A stretch of DNA of 64,000 nt from Lewinellaceae bacterium (GCA_020636105.1 JACJYL010000002.1:2012001-2076000), one strand, 5' to 3'. Counted from the stretch's first letter, positions 51,215 through 59,645 are shown. The notes: generated by a model not told the origin, from the letters alone. Numbers and translations: made by a program.

Positions 51215-53140
51215 TCACTTTTTAGCGACCTTTTTGCCTTTTTTTGCGGGTTCATTTTTAAAAACAACTATACTCAATGCCGGCAGAGTCACCTCTATCG
51301 AAAAAGGTCTGCCGTGATGCCCTTCCTCTGAAGCAGTCAGGGTGCTATTAGCATCCATTCCATCTCCTGCATAATCTTCATCGGTACTGTTGAGTACTTC
51401 TTTCCATTTTCCTTCCATGGGTACGCCAATCCTGTATCCCTGGCGCACTACAGGTGTGAAATTGCATACAATAACGAGGGTATCTTTTTCATCTTCCGAT
51501 TTTCTCAGGAAAGCAACGACACTTTGATTGCTGTCGGTGCCATCGATCCATTCGAAACTTCGGTAATCGAACTGGTATTCAGACAGGGCGGGTTCTTTTT
51601 TATAAAAATCATTGAGTTTTTGCACCCATTTTTGCACCCCTTTATGATTATCGTATTGGAGCAGGTGCCATTCCAGTCCCACCTCGATGTTCCATTCGGT
51701 CGTTTGTCCGAATTCACCTCCCATAAACAGCAGGTTGGACCCCGGGTGCATCCACTGCATCCCGAAAAGCAGCCTTAGGTTGGCAAACCGTTGGGCTTCA
51801 TCGCCCGGCATTCTCGTGAAGAGTGTACCCTTTCCATGCACCACCTCATCATGTGAAAGCGGAAGCATATATTTCTCAGCGAAGGCATAGGTGAAACTAA
51901 AAGTGATTTTATTTTGGTGGAATTTCCTGAATAATGGATCGATTTTAAAATACTCCAGCGTGTCATTCATCCAGCCCATCATCCACTTCTGGTCAAACCC
52001 AAGACCATCCCATTCCACGTCCCGGGTCACGCCGGGCCAATCCGTTGATTCTTCTGCAATAACGACCGTCCCCGGGTATTCCCGATGAATGGCCATATTT
52101 AATTCTTTGACAAAATCAATGGCTTCCAGGTAACCGTTGCCGCCGTATTTATTCGGGGTCCACTGGCCTTCCTCCCGGGAATAGTCCAGATGAATCATGG
52201 AGGCCACAGCATCCACCCTGATGCCATCGGCATGGTAATATTCCAGCCAGAACATGGCATTGGAGAAAAGGAAATTCCTCACTTCCTTACGCCCATAATC
52301 AAAAATAAAACTCTGCCAGTCGGGATGAAATCCCTTCTGGGGATCAGCATGTTCATAGAGGTGTGTGCCGTCAAACCATCCCGGACCGTGCGCATCTGTA
52401 GGGAAATGCGAAGGCACCCAGTCAAGGATCACCCCGATGCCGGCCTGGTGGAATTTATCGATGAGAAACATCAGGTCTTCCGGTTTGCCAAAGCGGCTGC
52501 TTGGTGCGTAATACCCGGTGATCTGGTATCCCCATGAATGAAAATAGGGGTGCTCCATCACAGGCATGAGCTCCACATGTGTAAAGCCCATTTTTTTAAC
52601 ATAAGGCACGAGTTCACGGGCCATCTCCTGGTAGGTCAGCGATTCGTCGCCGTTATTTTTCTTTTTCCAGGAACCAATATGCACTTCATAAACCGAAAAA
52701 CCGGTATCGGCCTTGCGATTTTTCATCCATTCATCGTCTTTCCACTTGTAATTCAGGTCCCAGACGACAGAAGCTGTATTGGAAGGCACTTCCCAAAGCC
52801 GAGCATAAGGGTCCCCTTTATCGAGTAATTGTCCTGTATTGGATTGGATGCGATATTTGTAAACGGTCCCTTTATTGAGCCCGGGAATAAACCCTTCCCA
52901 AATGCCTGATTGATCCAGCCGGGGAAAAAGTTTATGGGTCTGATCGTCCCATTCATTGAAGTCCCCAATAACGGAAACATAACGCGCATGGGGTGCCCAT
53001 ACGGCAAAATGAGTACCTTGCTCACCATCCAGTTTGAGGGGATGGCTTCCTAAATTCTGATAGGCACGAAAATGATTGCCCGACCGGAAAAGGTAAAGAT
53101 CGTAATCGGAAAAAAGCGAATGTGGTTTGACGTTTGACAT
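51215..53140 (-). CDS. glgB: 1,4-alpha-glucan branching enzyme
   Basis: The product has 641 residues. The N-terminal CBM48 (about 20-110, LGSHPLKLDGEQGTHFAVWA) is followed by a GH13 barrel. The conserved regions are VILDWVPSHFP (region I), the nucleophile in GIRVDAVASM (region II), the acid/base in VVIAEESTDW (region III) and PLSHDEVVHGKGTL (region IV). It makes the alpha-1,6 branches of glycogen. The Lys-rich C-terminal tail (EPAKKGKKVAKK) is an unusual extra. No other glycogen gene is adjacent. Confidence 0.94.
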   Translation of the reverse strand: MSNVKPHSLFSDYDLYLFRSGNHFRAYQNLGSHPLKLDGEQGTHFAVWAPHARYVSVIGDFNEWDDQTHKLFPRLDQSGIWEGFIPGLNKGTVYKYRIQSNTGQLLDKGDPYARLWEVPSNTASVVWDLNYKWKDDEWMKNRKADTGFSVYEVHIGSWKKKNNGDESLTYQEMARELVPYVKKMGFTHVELMPVMEHPYFHSWGYQITGYYAPSSRFGKPEDLMFLIDKFHQAGIGVILDWVPSHFPTDAHGPGWFDGTHLYEHADPQKGFHPDWQSFIFDYGRKEVRNFLFSNAMFWLEYYHADGIRVDAVASMIHLDYSREEGQWTPNKYGGNGYLEAIDFVKELNMAIHREYPGTVVIAEESTDWPGVTRDVEWDGLGFDQKWMMGWMNDTLEYFKIDPLFRKFHQNKITFSFTYAFAEKYMLPLSHDEVVHGKGTLFTRMPGDEAQRFANLRLLFGMQWMHPGSNLLFMGGEFGQTTEWNIEVGLEWHLLQYDNHKGVQKWVQKLNDFYKKEPALSEYQFDYRSFEWIDGTDSNQSVVAFLRKSEDEKDTLVIVCNFTPVVRQGYRIGVPMEGKWKEVLNSTDEDYAGDGMDANSTLTASEEGHHGRPFSIEVTLPALSIVVFKNEPAKKGKKVAKK

Positions 53141-53189
53141 GGTGTAAACTTACGGAATTTTTTCGATTAAATAATCTATAAAAAATGAA

Positions 53190-53223
53190 TAAAAGCCCGG
53201 TTAGTTGTTATACTAACCGGGCT
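53190..53223 (-). terminator. Intrinsic terminator after the GlsB/YeaQ gene
   Basis: AGCCCGGTTAG (53194-53204) pairs with CTAACCGGGCT (53213-53223). On the minus strand it is followed by TTTTATT. It lies 25 bp after the stop of the gene at 53248. Confidence 0.85.
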
Positions 53224-53247
53224 CCTTCAATGAGTAAAAATCGATTT

Positions 53248-53493
53248 TTACTTTTTAATCATACCTAGCAACCAAACCAGCAAACCGCCGCCGACGACTG
53301 CTGTAATGATTGAACCCAGGAGCCCACCATTGGTGGAAATACCCAAAAGACCAAAAACCCAGCCACCGAGAATTCCTCCGATGATACCGACAACGATATT
53401 ACCCAAAATCCCGAATCCGCCGCCTTTAAAAAGGGTGCCCACCAGCCAGCCGGCTAATGCACCTACTAAAATGAAGTAAATAAAACCTCCCAT
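53248..53493 (-). CDS. GlsB/YeaQ/YmgE family small membrane protein
   Basis: The product has 81 residues with three hydrophobic, Gly-rich helices: FIYFILVGALAGWLVGTLF, ILGNIVVGIIGGILGGWVFG and GSIITAVVGGGLLVWLLGMI, ending in a basic KK. This matches the transglycosylase-associated / GlsB family, a widespread small membrane protein group induced by stress. Its exact function is not settled. It forms a single-gene unit closed by a strong terminator. Confidence 0.92.
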   Translation of the reverse strand: MGGFIYFILVGALAGWLVGTLFKGGGFGILGNIVVGIIGGILGGWVFGLLGISTNGGLLGSIITAVVGGGLLVWLLGMIKK

Positions 53494-53578
53494 AATGAAT
53501 TGATTTGGTGAATAATTCGATTTTCTGTCCCTGCAATATAATAAATTTTATTGTAGAAATGAGTAAAAATTACCCAAT

Positions 53579-53755
53579 CTAATGTTCCGGCAGGTAAGCA
53601 TCAATAAAAACATCTGTCGTTGTTACCCGGGTGCACAGGCTGTCGACAGCCGTCTGTGGCAGGAAAATGCGGCCGACTGATTTGGCTAAAATGGTAAAAC
53701 CGCTCTCACGGGAATGTGCCGTTTCAAGGATGGCTACACTTTTGGCAATGGGTCC
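53579..53755 (-). pseudogene. Possible C-terminal gene remnant
   Basis: A minus-strand frame without a start codon runs from just after an in-frame TAA (53758-53756) to a TAG at 53581-53579. It encodes about 58 residues (GPIAKSVAILETAHSRESGF ... LPQTAVDSLCTRVTTTDVFI ... LPEH). It is more GC-rich than the surrounding spacer and reads like protein-coding sequence, which suggests the 3' end of an otherwise lost gene. No family is recognised; chance is possible. Confidence 0.3.
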
Positions 53756-53859
53756 TTAGGGCATAAAGATTGAATGATTTCACAGATCGTTTGATTTTCA
53801 AAATTCTAATGGGAACCAATTTCGCAAAATATACTAACTTTACCCATAAAAATAAGATC

Positions 53860-54756
53860 ATGCTGAGAATATTCAACACCATTCTATTCGCTGCAATCCT
53901 TTGGGTGCCCGTTGAAGCCCAATTGCCCAAATCCAATATTTATCTTTTTGAAGTTAAGCAGGTTTCGGATAGTGCCTACAATTTCAATAATGCCAAGTGG
54001 TTGACTTATTTCAACGAAAGCGGCTACAACAATCAACCGGCCTTTTTCAGCCCGACCCAGCTTTACATCAGCGTACAAACGCCCAAGGATTCTCAGACGG
54101 ATCTTTACATGCTTGACCTCAGTACCAATACCAAGGTAAAAGTAACCGAAACTCCCGAAGGGGAATTTTCTGCTCAGCGCATGCTCGATTATTACAGCTT
54201 TTCCGCCATCCGGCAGGAATATACCGGGCGAGACACCCTGCTCCGGTTATGGCAGTTCCCTATTGACCGGCTAAGCAAGGGGCAGCCTGTTTTCAAATAC
54301 CTGACCAATGTAGGTTATTATTACTGGCTCAATGGCACCGAGGTGGCTGTTTGTATCGTGGATAATCCCAATTACCTCGCCATCGCCAATACCCGTACCG
54401 ACGAGGTGACGCCCCTGGCGACAAACGTGGGCCGCTGCTTTCAAAAATTACCCAACGGAAACCTGGTGTATGTCCAAAAAGGAGAATACAGCGATAATTG
54501 GTACCTACTGGAAAAAAATCTCTACCACCCGGAGCAACAGCCGAGGACCATCATTGAAACCCTCAAAGGGTGCGAGGATTTTGCGTTGTTCCCCGACGGT
54601 ACTTTTGTGATGGGACGTGGCAGTAAACTTTTTAAATTCAACCAGTTTACGGATGAGGACTGGGTGGAAATTGCCGACTTGCGTTATTACGATATTCGCA
54701 ATATTTCAAGGCTGGCGATCAGCCCGGATTTCAAGATCGCCATCGTAGCAGACTAA
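53860..54756 (+). CDS. Exported PD40/propeller-like protein upstream of glutaminase
   Basis: From ATG 53860 the product has 298 residues and a signal peptide (MLRIFNTILFAAILWVPVEA). The remainder has weak TolB/PD40 blade character, with repeats of short beta-rich units (AFFSPTQLYISVQTPKDSQT, NNPNYLAI-like IVDNPNYLAIANTRTD, FPDGTFVMGRGSKLFKF, LAISPDFKIAIVAD). It ends with such a blade. The gene ends eight bases before the GTG start of the glutaminase gene, so the two are very probably co-transcribed. Functional link unknown. Confidence 0.72.
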   Translation: MLRIFNTILFAAILWVPVEAQLPKSNIYLFEVKQVSDSAYNFNNAKWLTYFNESGYNNQPAFFSPTQLYISVQTPKDSQTDLYMLDLSTNTKVKVTETPEGEFSAQRMLDYYSFSAIRQEYTGRDTLLRLWQFPIDRLSKGQPVFKYLTNVGYYYWLNGTEVAVCIVDNPNYLAIANTRTDEVTPLATNVGRCFQKLPNGNLVYVQKGEYSDNWYLLEKNLYHPEQQPRTIIETLKGCEDFALFPDGTFVMGRGSKLFKFNQFTDEDWVEIADLRYYDIRNISRLAISPDFKIAIVAD

Positions 54757-54764
54757 ATCTCCCG

Positions 54765-55679
54765 GTGGACTATCAACAAATTTTAGCGGACATTAAAAAG
54801 GAAATCGCTCCTTTTGCCGGTCAAGGGAAAGTGGCGGACTATATCCCGGAACTGAACAATGTAGATCCTGATAAATTCGGGATACATCTCACCTTTCTGG
54901 ACGGAACTTCCTTCTCCCTTGGGGACAGCGATGAGCGATTTTCCATTCAAAGTATTTCGAAAGTCCTTTCGGTAGCGCTGGCCATTTCCATTATTGGGAA
55001 GGATATTTGGAAACGTGTGGGAGTCGAACCTTCCGGGCATCCGTTCAACAGCCTGGCCCTGCTTGAATATGAAAAAGGCATCCCGAGAAACCCCCTCATC
55101 AATTCCGGTGCCATTGTCGTGGCCGATATCCTTTATTCCCTCTTAAGGGATCCGAAAAAAGATTTCCTGGACTTCGTCCGGAAAATGGCGAAAACGGATA
55201 GCATCAATTACAACCTGGATGTAGCGGCTTCTGAAAAAAAATGGGGCCACAGGAACGCTTCCCTGGCCTACCTGCTCAAATCTTTTGGCAATATTCATAA
55301 TGAGGTGGACGCGGTACTCGATTTTTATTTTCACATTTGTGCCATTGAAATGTCGTGTAAGGAGCTGGCCCAGGCTTACCTGCCCTTTGCCGATCATGGG
55401 AGAGAACTGAGCATTACCGGAGAATTTCTCACTTCCAGCCAGATCAAGCGCATCAATGCCCTGATGCAGACCTGTGGTTTTTACGATGAAGCGGGAGAAT
55501 TTACTTTTAAGGTAGGATTGCCGGGGAAAAGCGGCGTTGGCGGTGGTATCGTGGCGGTTTATCCGGAAACTTACAGCGTGGCTGTATGGAGTCCGAGACT
55601 CAATAAAAAAGGAAATTCCGTGTTGGGCATGAAAACCCTTGAACTACTGACAACCAAAACAGGGATGTCTATTTTTTAA
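54765..55679 (+). CDS. glsA: Glutaminase A
   Basis: The product has 304 residues, starting at GTG 54765. It hydrolyses glutamine to glutamate and ammonia. The serine-beta-lactamase-like fold shows the SxxK pair in FSIQSISKVLSVALAISII (Ser63, Lys66), the Asn in PLINSGAIVVADIL and the C-terminal KSGVGGGIVAVYP. It follows an exported propeller-like protein by eight bases. Some glutaminases contribute to acid resistance, but no acid-resistance partner (a GadC-type antiporter) is nearby. Confidence 0.94.
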   Translation: MDYQQILADIKKEIAPFAGQGKVADYIPELNNVDPDKFGIHLTFLDGTSFSLGDSDERFSIQSISKVLSVALAISIIGKDIWKRVGVEPSGHPFNSLALLEYEKGIPRNPLINSGAIVVADILYSLLRDPKKDFLDFVRKMAKTDSINYNLDVAASEKKWGHRNASLAYLLKSFGNIHNEVDAVLDFYFHICAIEMSCKELAQAYLPFADHGRELSITGEFLTSSQIKRINALMQTCGFYDEAGEFTFKVGLPGKSGVGGGIVAVYPETYSVAVWSPRLNKKGNSVLGMKTLELLTTKTGMSIF

Positions 55680-55681
55680 GC

Positions 55682-55711
55682 AAAAAAAGATGGCCCCACA
55701 CTGGAGCCATC
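55682..55711 (-). terminator. Intrinsic terminator after the EF-hand gene
   Basis: GATGGC (55689-55694) pairs with GCCATC (55706-55711), extended after one mismatch by CCA/TGG. On the minus strand a run of seven T follows (complement of 55682-55688). It lies three bases after the glutaminase stop and closes the minus-strand EF-hand gene. Confidence 0.8.
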
Positions 55712-55774
55712 CGTAAACAAATTTAAAACTTAAATCATCAATATTTTAACAGTTAAACAGCTATTTCGGTGTCA

Positions 55775-56236
55775 TTAACCGCCCCGGCGTCCGTTACCGC
55801 CGCTTGAGCGAGTGCCTCTGTTCAATTGCTGGCCACTACCACTACCATCCCTGAGGCGCTGAGGAGTGCCTGTACCGGAACCATCTCTTAGTCGTTGTCC
55901 GTTACCTGAGCCATTTTTCATGCCTTTTCCTTGTCCTTTTTGACCTTTATTGCCATTGCCATTGCCCATTTGATTCTTTTTTTGTGACTTTTTCATTTTT
56001 TGGTATTCTTTTCGGTTAAGCATACCATCTCCGTTCTGGTCAAAATTACCCATTTGAGTATTTTGACATTCTCCGGCACTTACGAATCCATCCCCATTCT
56101 TATCACATTGTGTGAATTTTTGGGCTTTTCCGTTTCCCTGCCCGCCTTGGGCGTAAGTTACTCCCATACCAATAAACATCATCATGGAGAGGAGCAACAG
56201 GTTGTTGTACCATCTTAACTTCGCTTGCATTTTCAT
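55775..56236 (-). CDS. Exported EF-hand protein with Gly/Asn-rich tail
   Basis: The product has 153 residues and a signal peptide (WYNNLLLLSMMMFIGMGVTYA). Two canonical calcium-binding loops follow: DKNGDGFVSAGE and DQNGDGMLNRKE, about 20 residues apart, as in a paired EF-hand. The second half (residues about 90-153) is basic and low-complexity, with NGNGNKGQKGQGKG and two copies of QRLRDGSGxG. It is probably periplasmic or secreted and calcium-sensing. It is divergent from the cupin/sigma/DUF2202 cluster, whose last gene shares the Gly/Asn-rich style. Confidence 0.85.
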   Translation of the reverse strand: MKMQAKLRWYNNLLLLSMMMFIGMGVTYAQGGQGNGKAQKFTQCDKNGDGFVSAGECQNTQMGNFDQNGDGMLNRKEYQKMKKSQKKNQMGNGNGNKGQKGQGKGMKNGSGNGQRLRDGSGTGTPQRLRDGSGSGQQLNRGTRSSGGNGRRGG

Positions 56237-56475
56237 AACTTTAAATTTTAATGAACTAATAAATACTTATACATGTAATTAGTTAGCCATATTTTTATTT
56301 TTGTTTTTTATAAGAAAGGCTTAATTCAAATTGCCTTTCAATCTGTACTACGCAGCTGTTTTTATTTTCTTTCGTTTTACGGAATTTTTTTTTCGAAAAA
56401 AAAACCGGACTGCTTTACAAAATTCAAAAAGAATAGAAAGAGGATCTGAAACTGGTAAATTGTATTGAATTGCCT

Positions 56476-56483
56476 TATCTTCG
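56476..56483 (+). promoter_or_regulatory. Possible -7 box for the cupin/sigma operon
   Basis: TATCTTCG differs from TAnnTTTG at one position and lies 22 bp before the cupin ATG at 56505, a spacing like that seen at the xylanase gene. Confidence 0.3.
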
Positions 56484-56504
56484 GCTATTCAAAACAATAA
56501 ACAT

Positions 56505-56810
56505 ATGTTCATATCAAACATTGTCAAAAATCTGGATGATTTTACAGATTTTGGAGAAACGAAAAAGGTAGAAAAAATTTTCGAAAACGAAAATACCACC
56601 ATATTGCACCTGGTAATGAAAGAAGGTCAGGGGCTGCCCGAACATTCCACCCCCATCGACGCATTCCTGATACTGATCAGTGGATTTGTTGTCTTGACAA
56701 TGGATGGTAAGGAACACGCTTTGGATCCCAATGATACCATTGTACTTCCGGCCGGCATGAAACATGCACTTTGGGCCAAAGAGCATTCAAAACTGCTCTT
56801 GATCAGGTAA
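56505..56810 (+). CDS. Small single-domain cupin protein
   Basis: The product has 101 residues. It has one cupin fold: strand motif 1 around VMKEGQGLPEHSTPIDAFLI and motif 2 in GKEHALDPNDTIVLPAGMKHALWA. Of the four usual metal ligands, the GxH-type His of motif 1 appears in PEHST and a His in motif 2 (MKHAL), so metal binding is plausible but incomplete. It lies 45 bp upstream of an ECF sigma gene on the same strand and is the likely first gene of that operon, where it might sense a small molecule. Confidence 0.83.
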   Translation: MFISNIVKNLDDFTDFGETKKVEKIFENENTTILHLVMKEGQGLPEHSTPIDAFLILISGFVVLTMDGKEHALDPNDTIVLPAGMKHALWAKEHSKLLLIR

Positions 56811-56855
56811 TCGCCGGAAGACAATCAAAAATTAAGCCGATTAACACCTCTCTTC

Positions 56856-57434
56856 ATGCATGTAACGGAAAAAAATTGTAATGAGCTCAGTGACCTGGAA
56901 GTCGTCCGAAAGTCCCTCCAGGAGGTGGATTATTTTATGTGCCTTTACAAAAGGTACGAGCCGAAGTTGCTTCGTTATATCAAACGTATTTCCTTCTCAT
57001 CTCCTGAAGAAGCCGAGGATATCCTTCAGGAAGCCTATATAAAAATATGGCGTAACCTCCATGATTTTGATCAAACCATGAAATTTTCCAGCTGGATTTA
57101 CCGGGTTGTTCACAATGAAACGGTCTCCTTTTGGCGCAAAAAAAAGTCTTATGGCAAGGATCAGGTTCAGGAACTGGATGAAAATCTTTTTGAAACTCAG
57201 GCGGAAACCTTAGATGACGAGGACGATCAAGAAAATAAAGCATTGATGATCCAGGAAATCCTTCAATTATTGCCCATAAAATACAGAGAAATATTAGTGC
57301 TCAAATTTTTCGAAATGATGAGTTATGAAGAAATATCCGACGTATTGAAAATACCGGAAGGCACCGTTGCCACGAGAATCAACCGGGCGAAAAAAGCTTT
57401 TATTGAAATAGGAGGCAACAAATTTTTTTTATAG
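56856..57434 (+). CDS. ECF-type RNA polymerase sigma factor
   Basis: The product has 192 residues. Region 2 is KLLRYIKRISFSSPEEAEDI, LQEAYIKIWRNLHDFDQTMK and FSSWIYRVVHNETVSFWRKK. Region 4 is LPIKYREILVLKFFEMMSYEEISDVLKIPEGTVATRINRAKKAF with a well-formed HTH. A Glu/Asp-rich linker (ETQAETLDDEDDQENKA) joins them. It follows the cupin gene and is followed after 48 bp by a membrane protein gene, in the position usual for an anti-sigma factor. Confidence 0.93.
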   Translation: MHVTEKNCNELSDLEVVRKSLQEVDYFMCLYKRYEPKLLRYIKRISFSSPEEAEDILQEAYIKIWRNLHDFDQTMKFSSWIYRVVHNETVSFWRKKKSYGKDQVQELDENLFETQAETLDDEDDQENKALMIQEILQLLPIKYREILVLKFFEMMSYEEISDVLKIPEGTVATRINRAKKAFIEIGGNKFFL

Positions 57435-57482
57435 GTCCGCCCGTAACAGTGGAATAATTGTTTTCAATTTAAAATTTGAACC

Positions 57483-58208
57483 ATGGATAATTCAAAAAAA
57501 ATAATCGACAAAATAAAATCAGAAAAAATCCAACCCATACCACGTTGGCGTTTTATCTTAAAAAATACAGCTGTATGGGCGGCATTTATCCTTGCCGTAG
57601 CATTAGGCTCGATCTCATTTTCCATCGTATTATTCAGCATTCAGCAAACCGATTTCGACCTGATCTCCCACATGTCGCATTCAAAACTGGAATTCTTCCT
57701 CGGGCTGTTACCATTTTTCTGGATCCTTTCCCTGATCATTTTTCTGTTGCTGGCCATTTACAGCATACAATATTCAAAAAAAGGGTACAAGCTTACCATA
57801 TCCAGGCTGGTGGGCGCCTCAGCAGCGTTGAGTATACTGGCAGGCACCTTGTTTTTTATCGGTGGCGGGGCAGGAAAACTGGAAAATGCCTTTGCCAACA
57901 AGATAAGCCTTTATGAAAGCCTGCAGGAAAAGAAAATGAAAATATGGATGAACCCTCAGGAAGGTTTCCTGTCCGGAACCATTTCAGATACTGGAATTGA
58001 CCTGATGCATATTGAAGATTTTGAAGGCAAAATATGGGAAGTTCATTATGAAGGTGCTTTTATCCCACCCGTAGTGCTTTTGGAACAAGGTGAAAAAGTA
58101 AAAATCATAGGAAAATTGTTGGATAAAAAAACATTCCAGGCAGAAGAAATTCGTCCGTGGGGTGGTCCTGAAAACCGGGTCAGAAGGCAGGGCAGACAAG
58201 GCAATTGA
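57483..58208 (+). CDS. Membrane protein, candidate anti-sigma factor
   Basis: The product has 241 residues. The cytoplasmic N-terminus (KKIIDKIKSEKIQPIPRWRF) is followed by three hydrophobic segments (AVWAAFILAVALGSISFSIV, FFLGLLPFFWILSLIIFLLL, SRLVGASAALSILAGTLFFI). A soluble C-terminal domain follows, probably outside (NPQEGFLSGTISDTGIDLMH and FEGKIWEVHYEGAFIPPVVL). Its position directly downstream of the ECF sigma gene and the short basic N-terminus with conserved-looking IxPIPRWRF suggest an anti-sigma role. No zinc-binding ZAS motif is present, so this is inference from context. Confidence 0.72.
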   Translation: MDNSKKIIDKIKSEKIQPIPRWRFILKNTAVWAAFILAVALGSISFSIVLFSIQQTDFDLISHMSHSKLEFFLGLLPFFWILSLIIFLLLAIYSIQYSKKGYKLTISRLVGASAALSILAGTLFFIGGGAGKLENAFANKISLYESLQEKKMKIWMNPQEGFLSGTISDTGIDLMHIEDFEGKIWEVHYEGAFIPPVVLLEQGEKVKIIGKLLDKKTFQAEEIRPWGGPENRVRRQGRQGN

Positions 58209-58230
58209 CGTAAGGGTTGAACCATTTATT

Positions 58231-58265
58231 AAATGTAAAATGTAGAATATTAAATGTAAAATGTA
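58231..58265 (+). repeat. Five-unit heptamer array upstream of the DUF2202 gene
   Basis: AAATGTA, AAATGTA, GAATATT, AAATGTA and AAATGTA follow in perfect 7-bp phase from 58231 to 58265, about 100 bp before the ATG of the DUF2202 gene at 58364. The unit differs from the YAWCVAG family but has the same period. Confidence 0.85.
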
Positions 58266-58363
58266 AAAATATTTTCCAAAAATGAAAGAAGTCGTAACCT
58301 GTTGCGTAGTAGTAAATGAACACAAAAAAATATTCATTTTAATCACGCAAAAAAATATAGGTT

Positions 58364-59443
58364 ATGAAAAATTATTTTTGGAAAAGTCTGGGTGGCCTGA
58401 TCGTCTTAGCAGTCATTGCTTTATTTACCACCCAATGTCAAACAGAAGTTGCCGGCATCGATAATAATGCCTTTAGTGATGAAATAACGGATTCGAGAAG
58501 TGCCACCGCCGTTACCAATTTGACCCTTGATTTATGTGGCTGCATCACTACTAATTATCCCTTAGAAACATTATCTGCTGAAGAAATAAACGGATTGCTC
58601 CTGATGCGGGAAGAAGAAAAAATGGCGAGAGACGTCTATTTGGGATTAAACGCATTGTGGAACAGCAGGGTATTTGCCAATATTGCCAAATCCGAACAAC
58701 AACACATGGATGTCATGTTGTGTCTGCTTCAAAAGTATGAGCTTACCGATCCCGTCGGGGCTAATGAAGCCGGGGTTTTCGTCAATAGCGAACTTCAGGC
58801 GTTGTATAACAATTTGATGGAACAGGGAAGTCAGAGCCTCATCGCTGCTTTTCAGGTGGGAGCAACCATTGAAGATGTGGATATTTTCGATTTAATGAAT
58901 CTCTCAGCAGTGGTGGACAATGAAGATTTGCTCGCCGCATTCAATGAATTGACCAAAGGTTCACGCAATCACCTCCGCGCATTCACCAGACAACTCACTG
59001 CACTTGACGTTGTTTATGCGCCTCAATACATCACCCCTGAATTATTCAATGAAATACTTGATTCTCCAAGAGAACGTGGAGGTGAAATGTGTTTCACAGG
59101 CGGTACTCCGGGCAGCAGTGGAATAGATTGTCCGAACAACCATACAGGCATGGGATCTCATGGCAATGGTGGAAACGGCACAGGAGTTTGTCCTAATGGA
59201 AATGACGGAACGGGAACGGGAACAGGTATATGTCCTAATGGAAATGACGGAACAGGTAACGGAGGAAGTGGTAACAATGGCGATTGTCCTTATAATAATG
59301 ACGGAACTGGGAATAACAACGGTGGAAACGGTACTGGAAATGGAAACGGTACTGGAAATGGAAACGGTACTGGAAACGGTACTGGTAGCGGAAACGGAAA
59401 TGGTGGTAGCGGCGGTGGAAATGGAAATGGTGGCGGCCACTAA
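58364..59443 (+). CDS. DUF2202 ferritin-like lipoprotein with Cys/Gly/Asn-repeat tail
   Basis: The product has 359 residues with a lipoprotein signal (LGGLIVLAVIALFTTQC), the Cys being the anchor. Residues about 65-225 are the DUF2202 domain, a ferritin-like helical bundle: MREEEKMARDVYLGL, SEQQHMDVMLCLLQKYEL and LTKGSRNHLRAFTRQL, where the Glu, ExxH-like and His pattern could bind metal. Residues about 255-359 are low-complexity: four CP-containing units (CPNNHTGMG, CPNGNDGTG twice, CPYNNDGTG) and then Gly/Asn/Thr repeats ending GNGNGGGH. The protein is probably surface- or membrane-attached. It follows the sigma/membrane-protein pair and could belong to their regulon. Confidence 0.85.
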   Translation: MKNYFWKSLGGLIVLAVIALFTTQCQTEVAGIDNNAFSDEITDSRSATAVTNLTLDLCGCITTNYPLETLSAEEINGLLLMREEEKMARDVYLGLNALWNSRVFANIAKSEQQHMDVMLCLLQKYELTDPVGANEAGVFVNSELQALYNNLMEQGSQSLIAAFQVGATIEDVDIFDLMNLSAVVDNEDLLAAFNELTKGSRNHLRAFTRQLTALDVVYAPQYITPELFNEILDSPRERGGEMCFTGGTPGSSGIDCPNNHTGMGSHGNGGNGTGVCPNGNDGTGTGTGICPNGNDGTGNGGSGNNGDCPYNNDGTGNNNGGNGTGNGNGTGNGNGTGNGTGSGNGNGGSGGGNGNGGGH

Positions 59444-59533
59444 CAAAAAAATGGCACAATAGGGGCTTATTTAATGATCATTTAAAAATGCATTGCTTAG
59501 GCCCCGTGCAGTTCTGAAATATGCTCGTATTTT

Positions 59534-59571
59534 GAGAGGCAGGCGAATCGTCTGCCTCTCTTTTTATTTTT
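59534..59571 (+). terminator. Intrinsic terminator after the DUF2202 gene
   Basis: GAGAGGCAGGC (59534-59544) pairs with GTCTGCCTCTC (59550-59560) with one G-U pair, loop GAATC, followed by TTTTTATTTTT. Confidence 0.88.
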
Positions 59572-59615
59572 GATTTCAAAACCTTTAAAACAGCCCCTTG
59601 TTTCCCCAAATAACA

Positions 59616-59645
59616 AATCCCGACGGAAAAGATTCCGCCGGGATT
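59616..59645. terminator. Secondary hairpin in the same spacer
   Basis: AATCCCGACGG (59616-59626) pairs with CCGCCGGGATT (59635-59645) with one mismatch around a short AAAAGATT loop. T tracts are weak on both sides, so it may be an auxiliary terminator or an unrelated element. Confidence 0.5.

Noticed and set aside
59042..59446. Ser/Thr/Ile-rich minus-strand frame opposite the DUF2202 tail
   Set aside because: It is the antisense reading of the GGAAAC-type repeat in the real gene.
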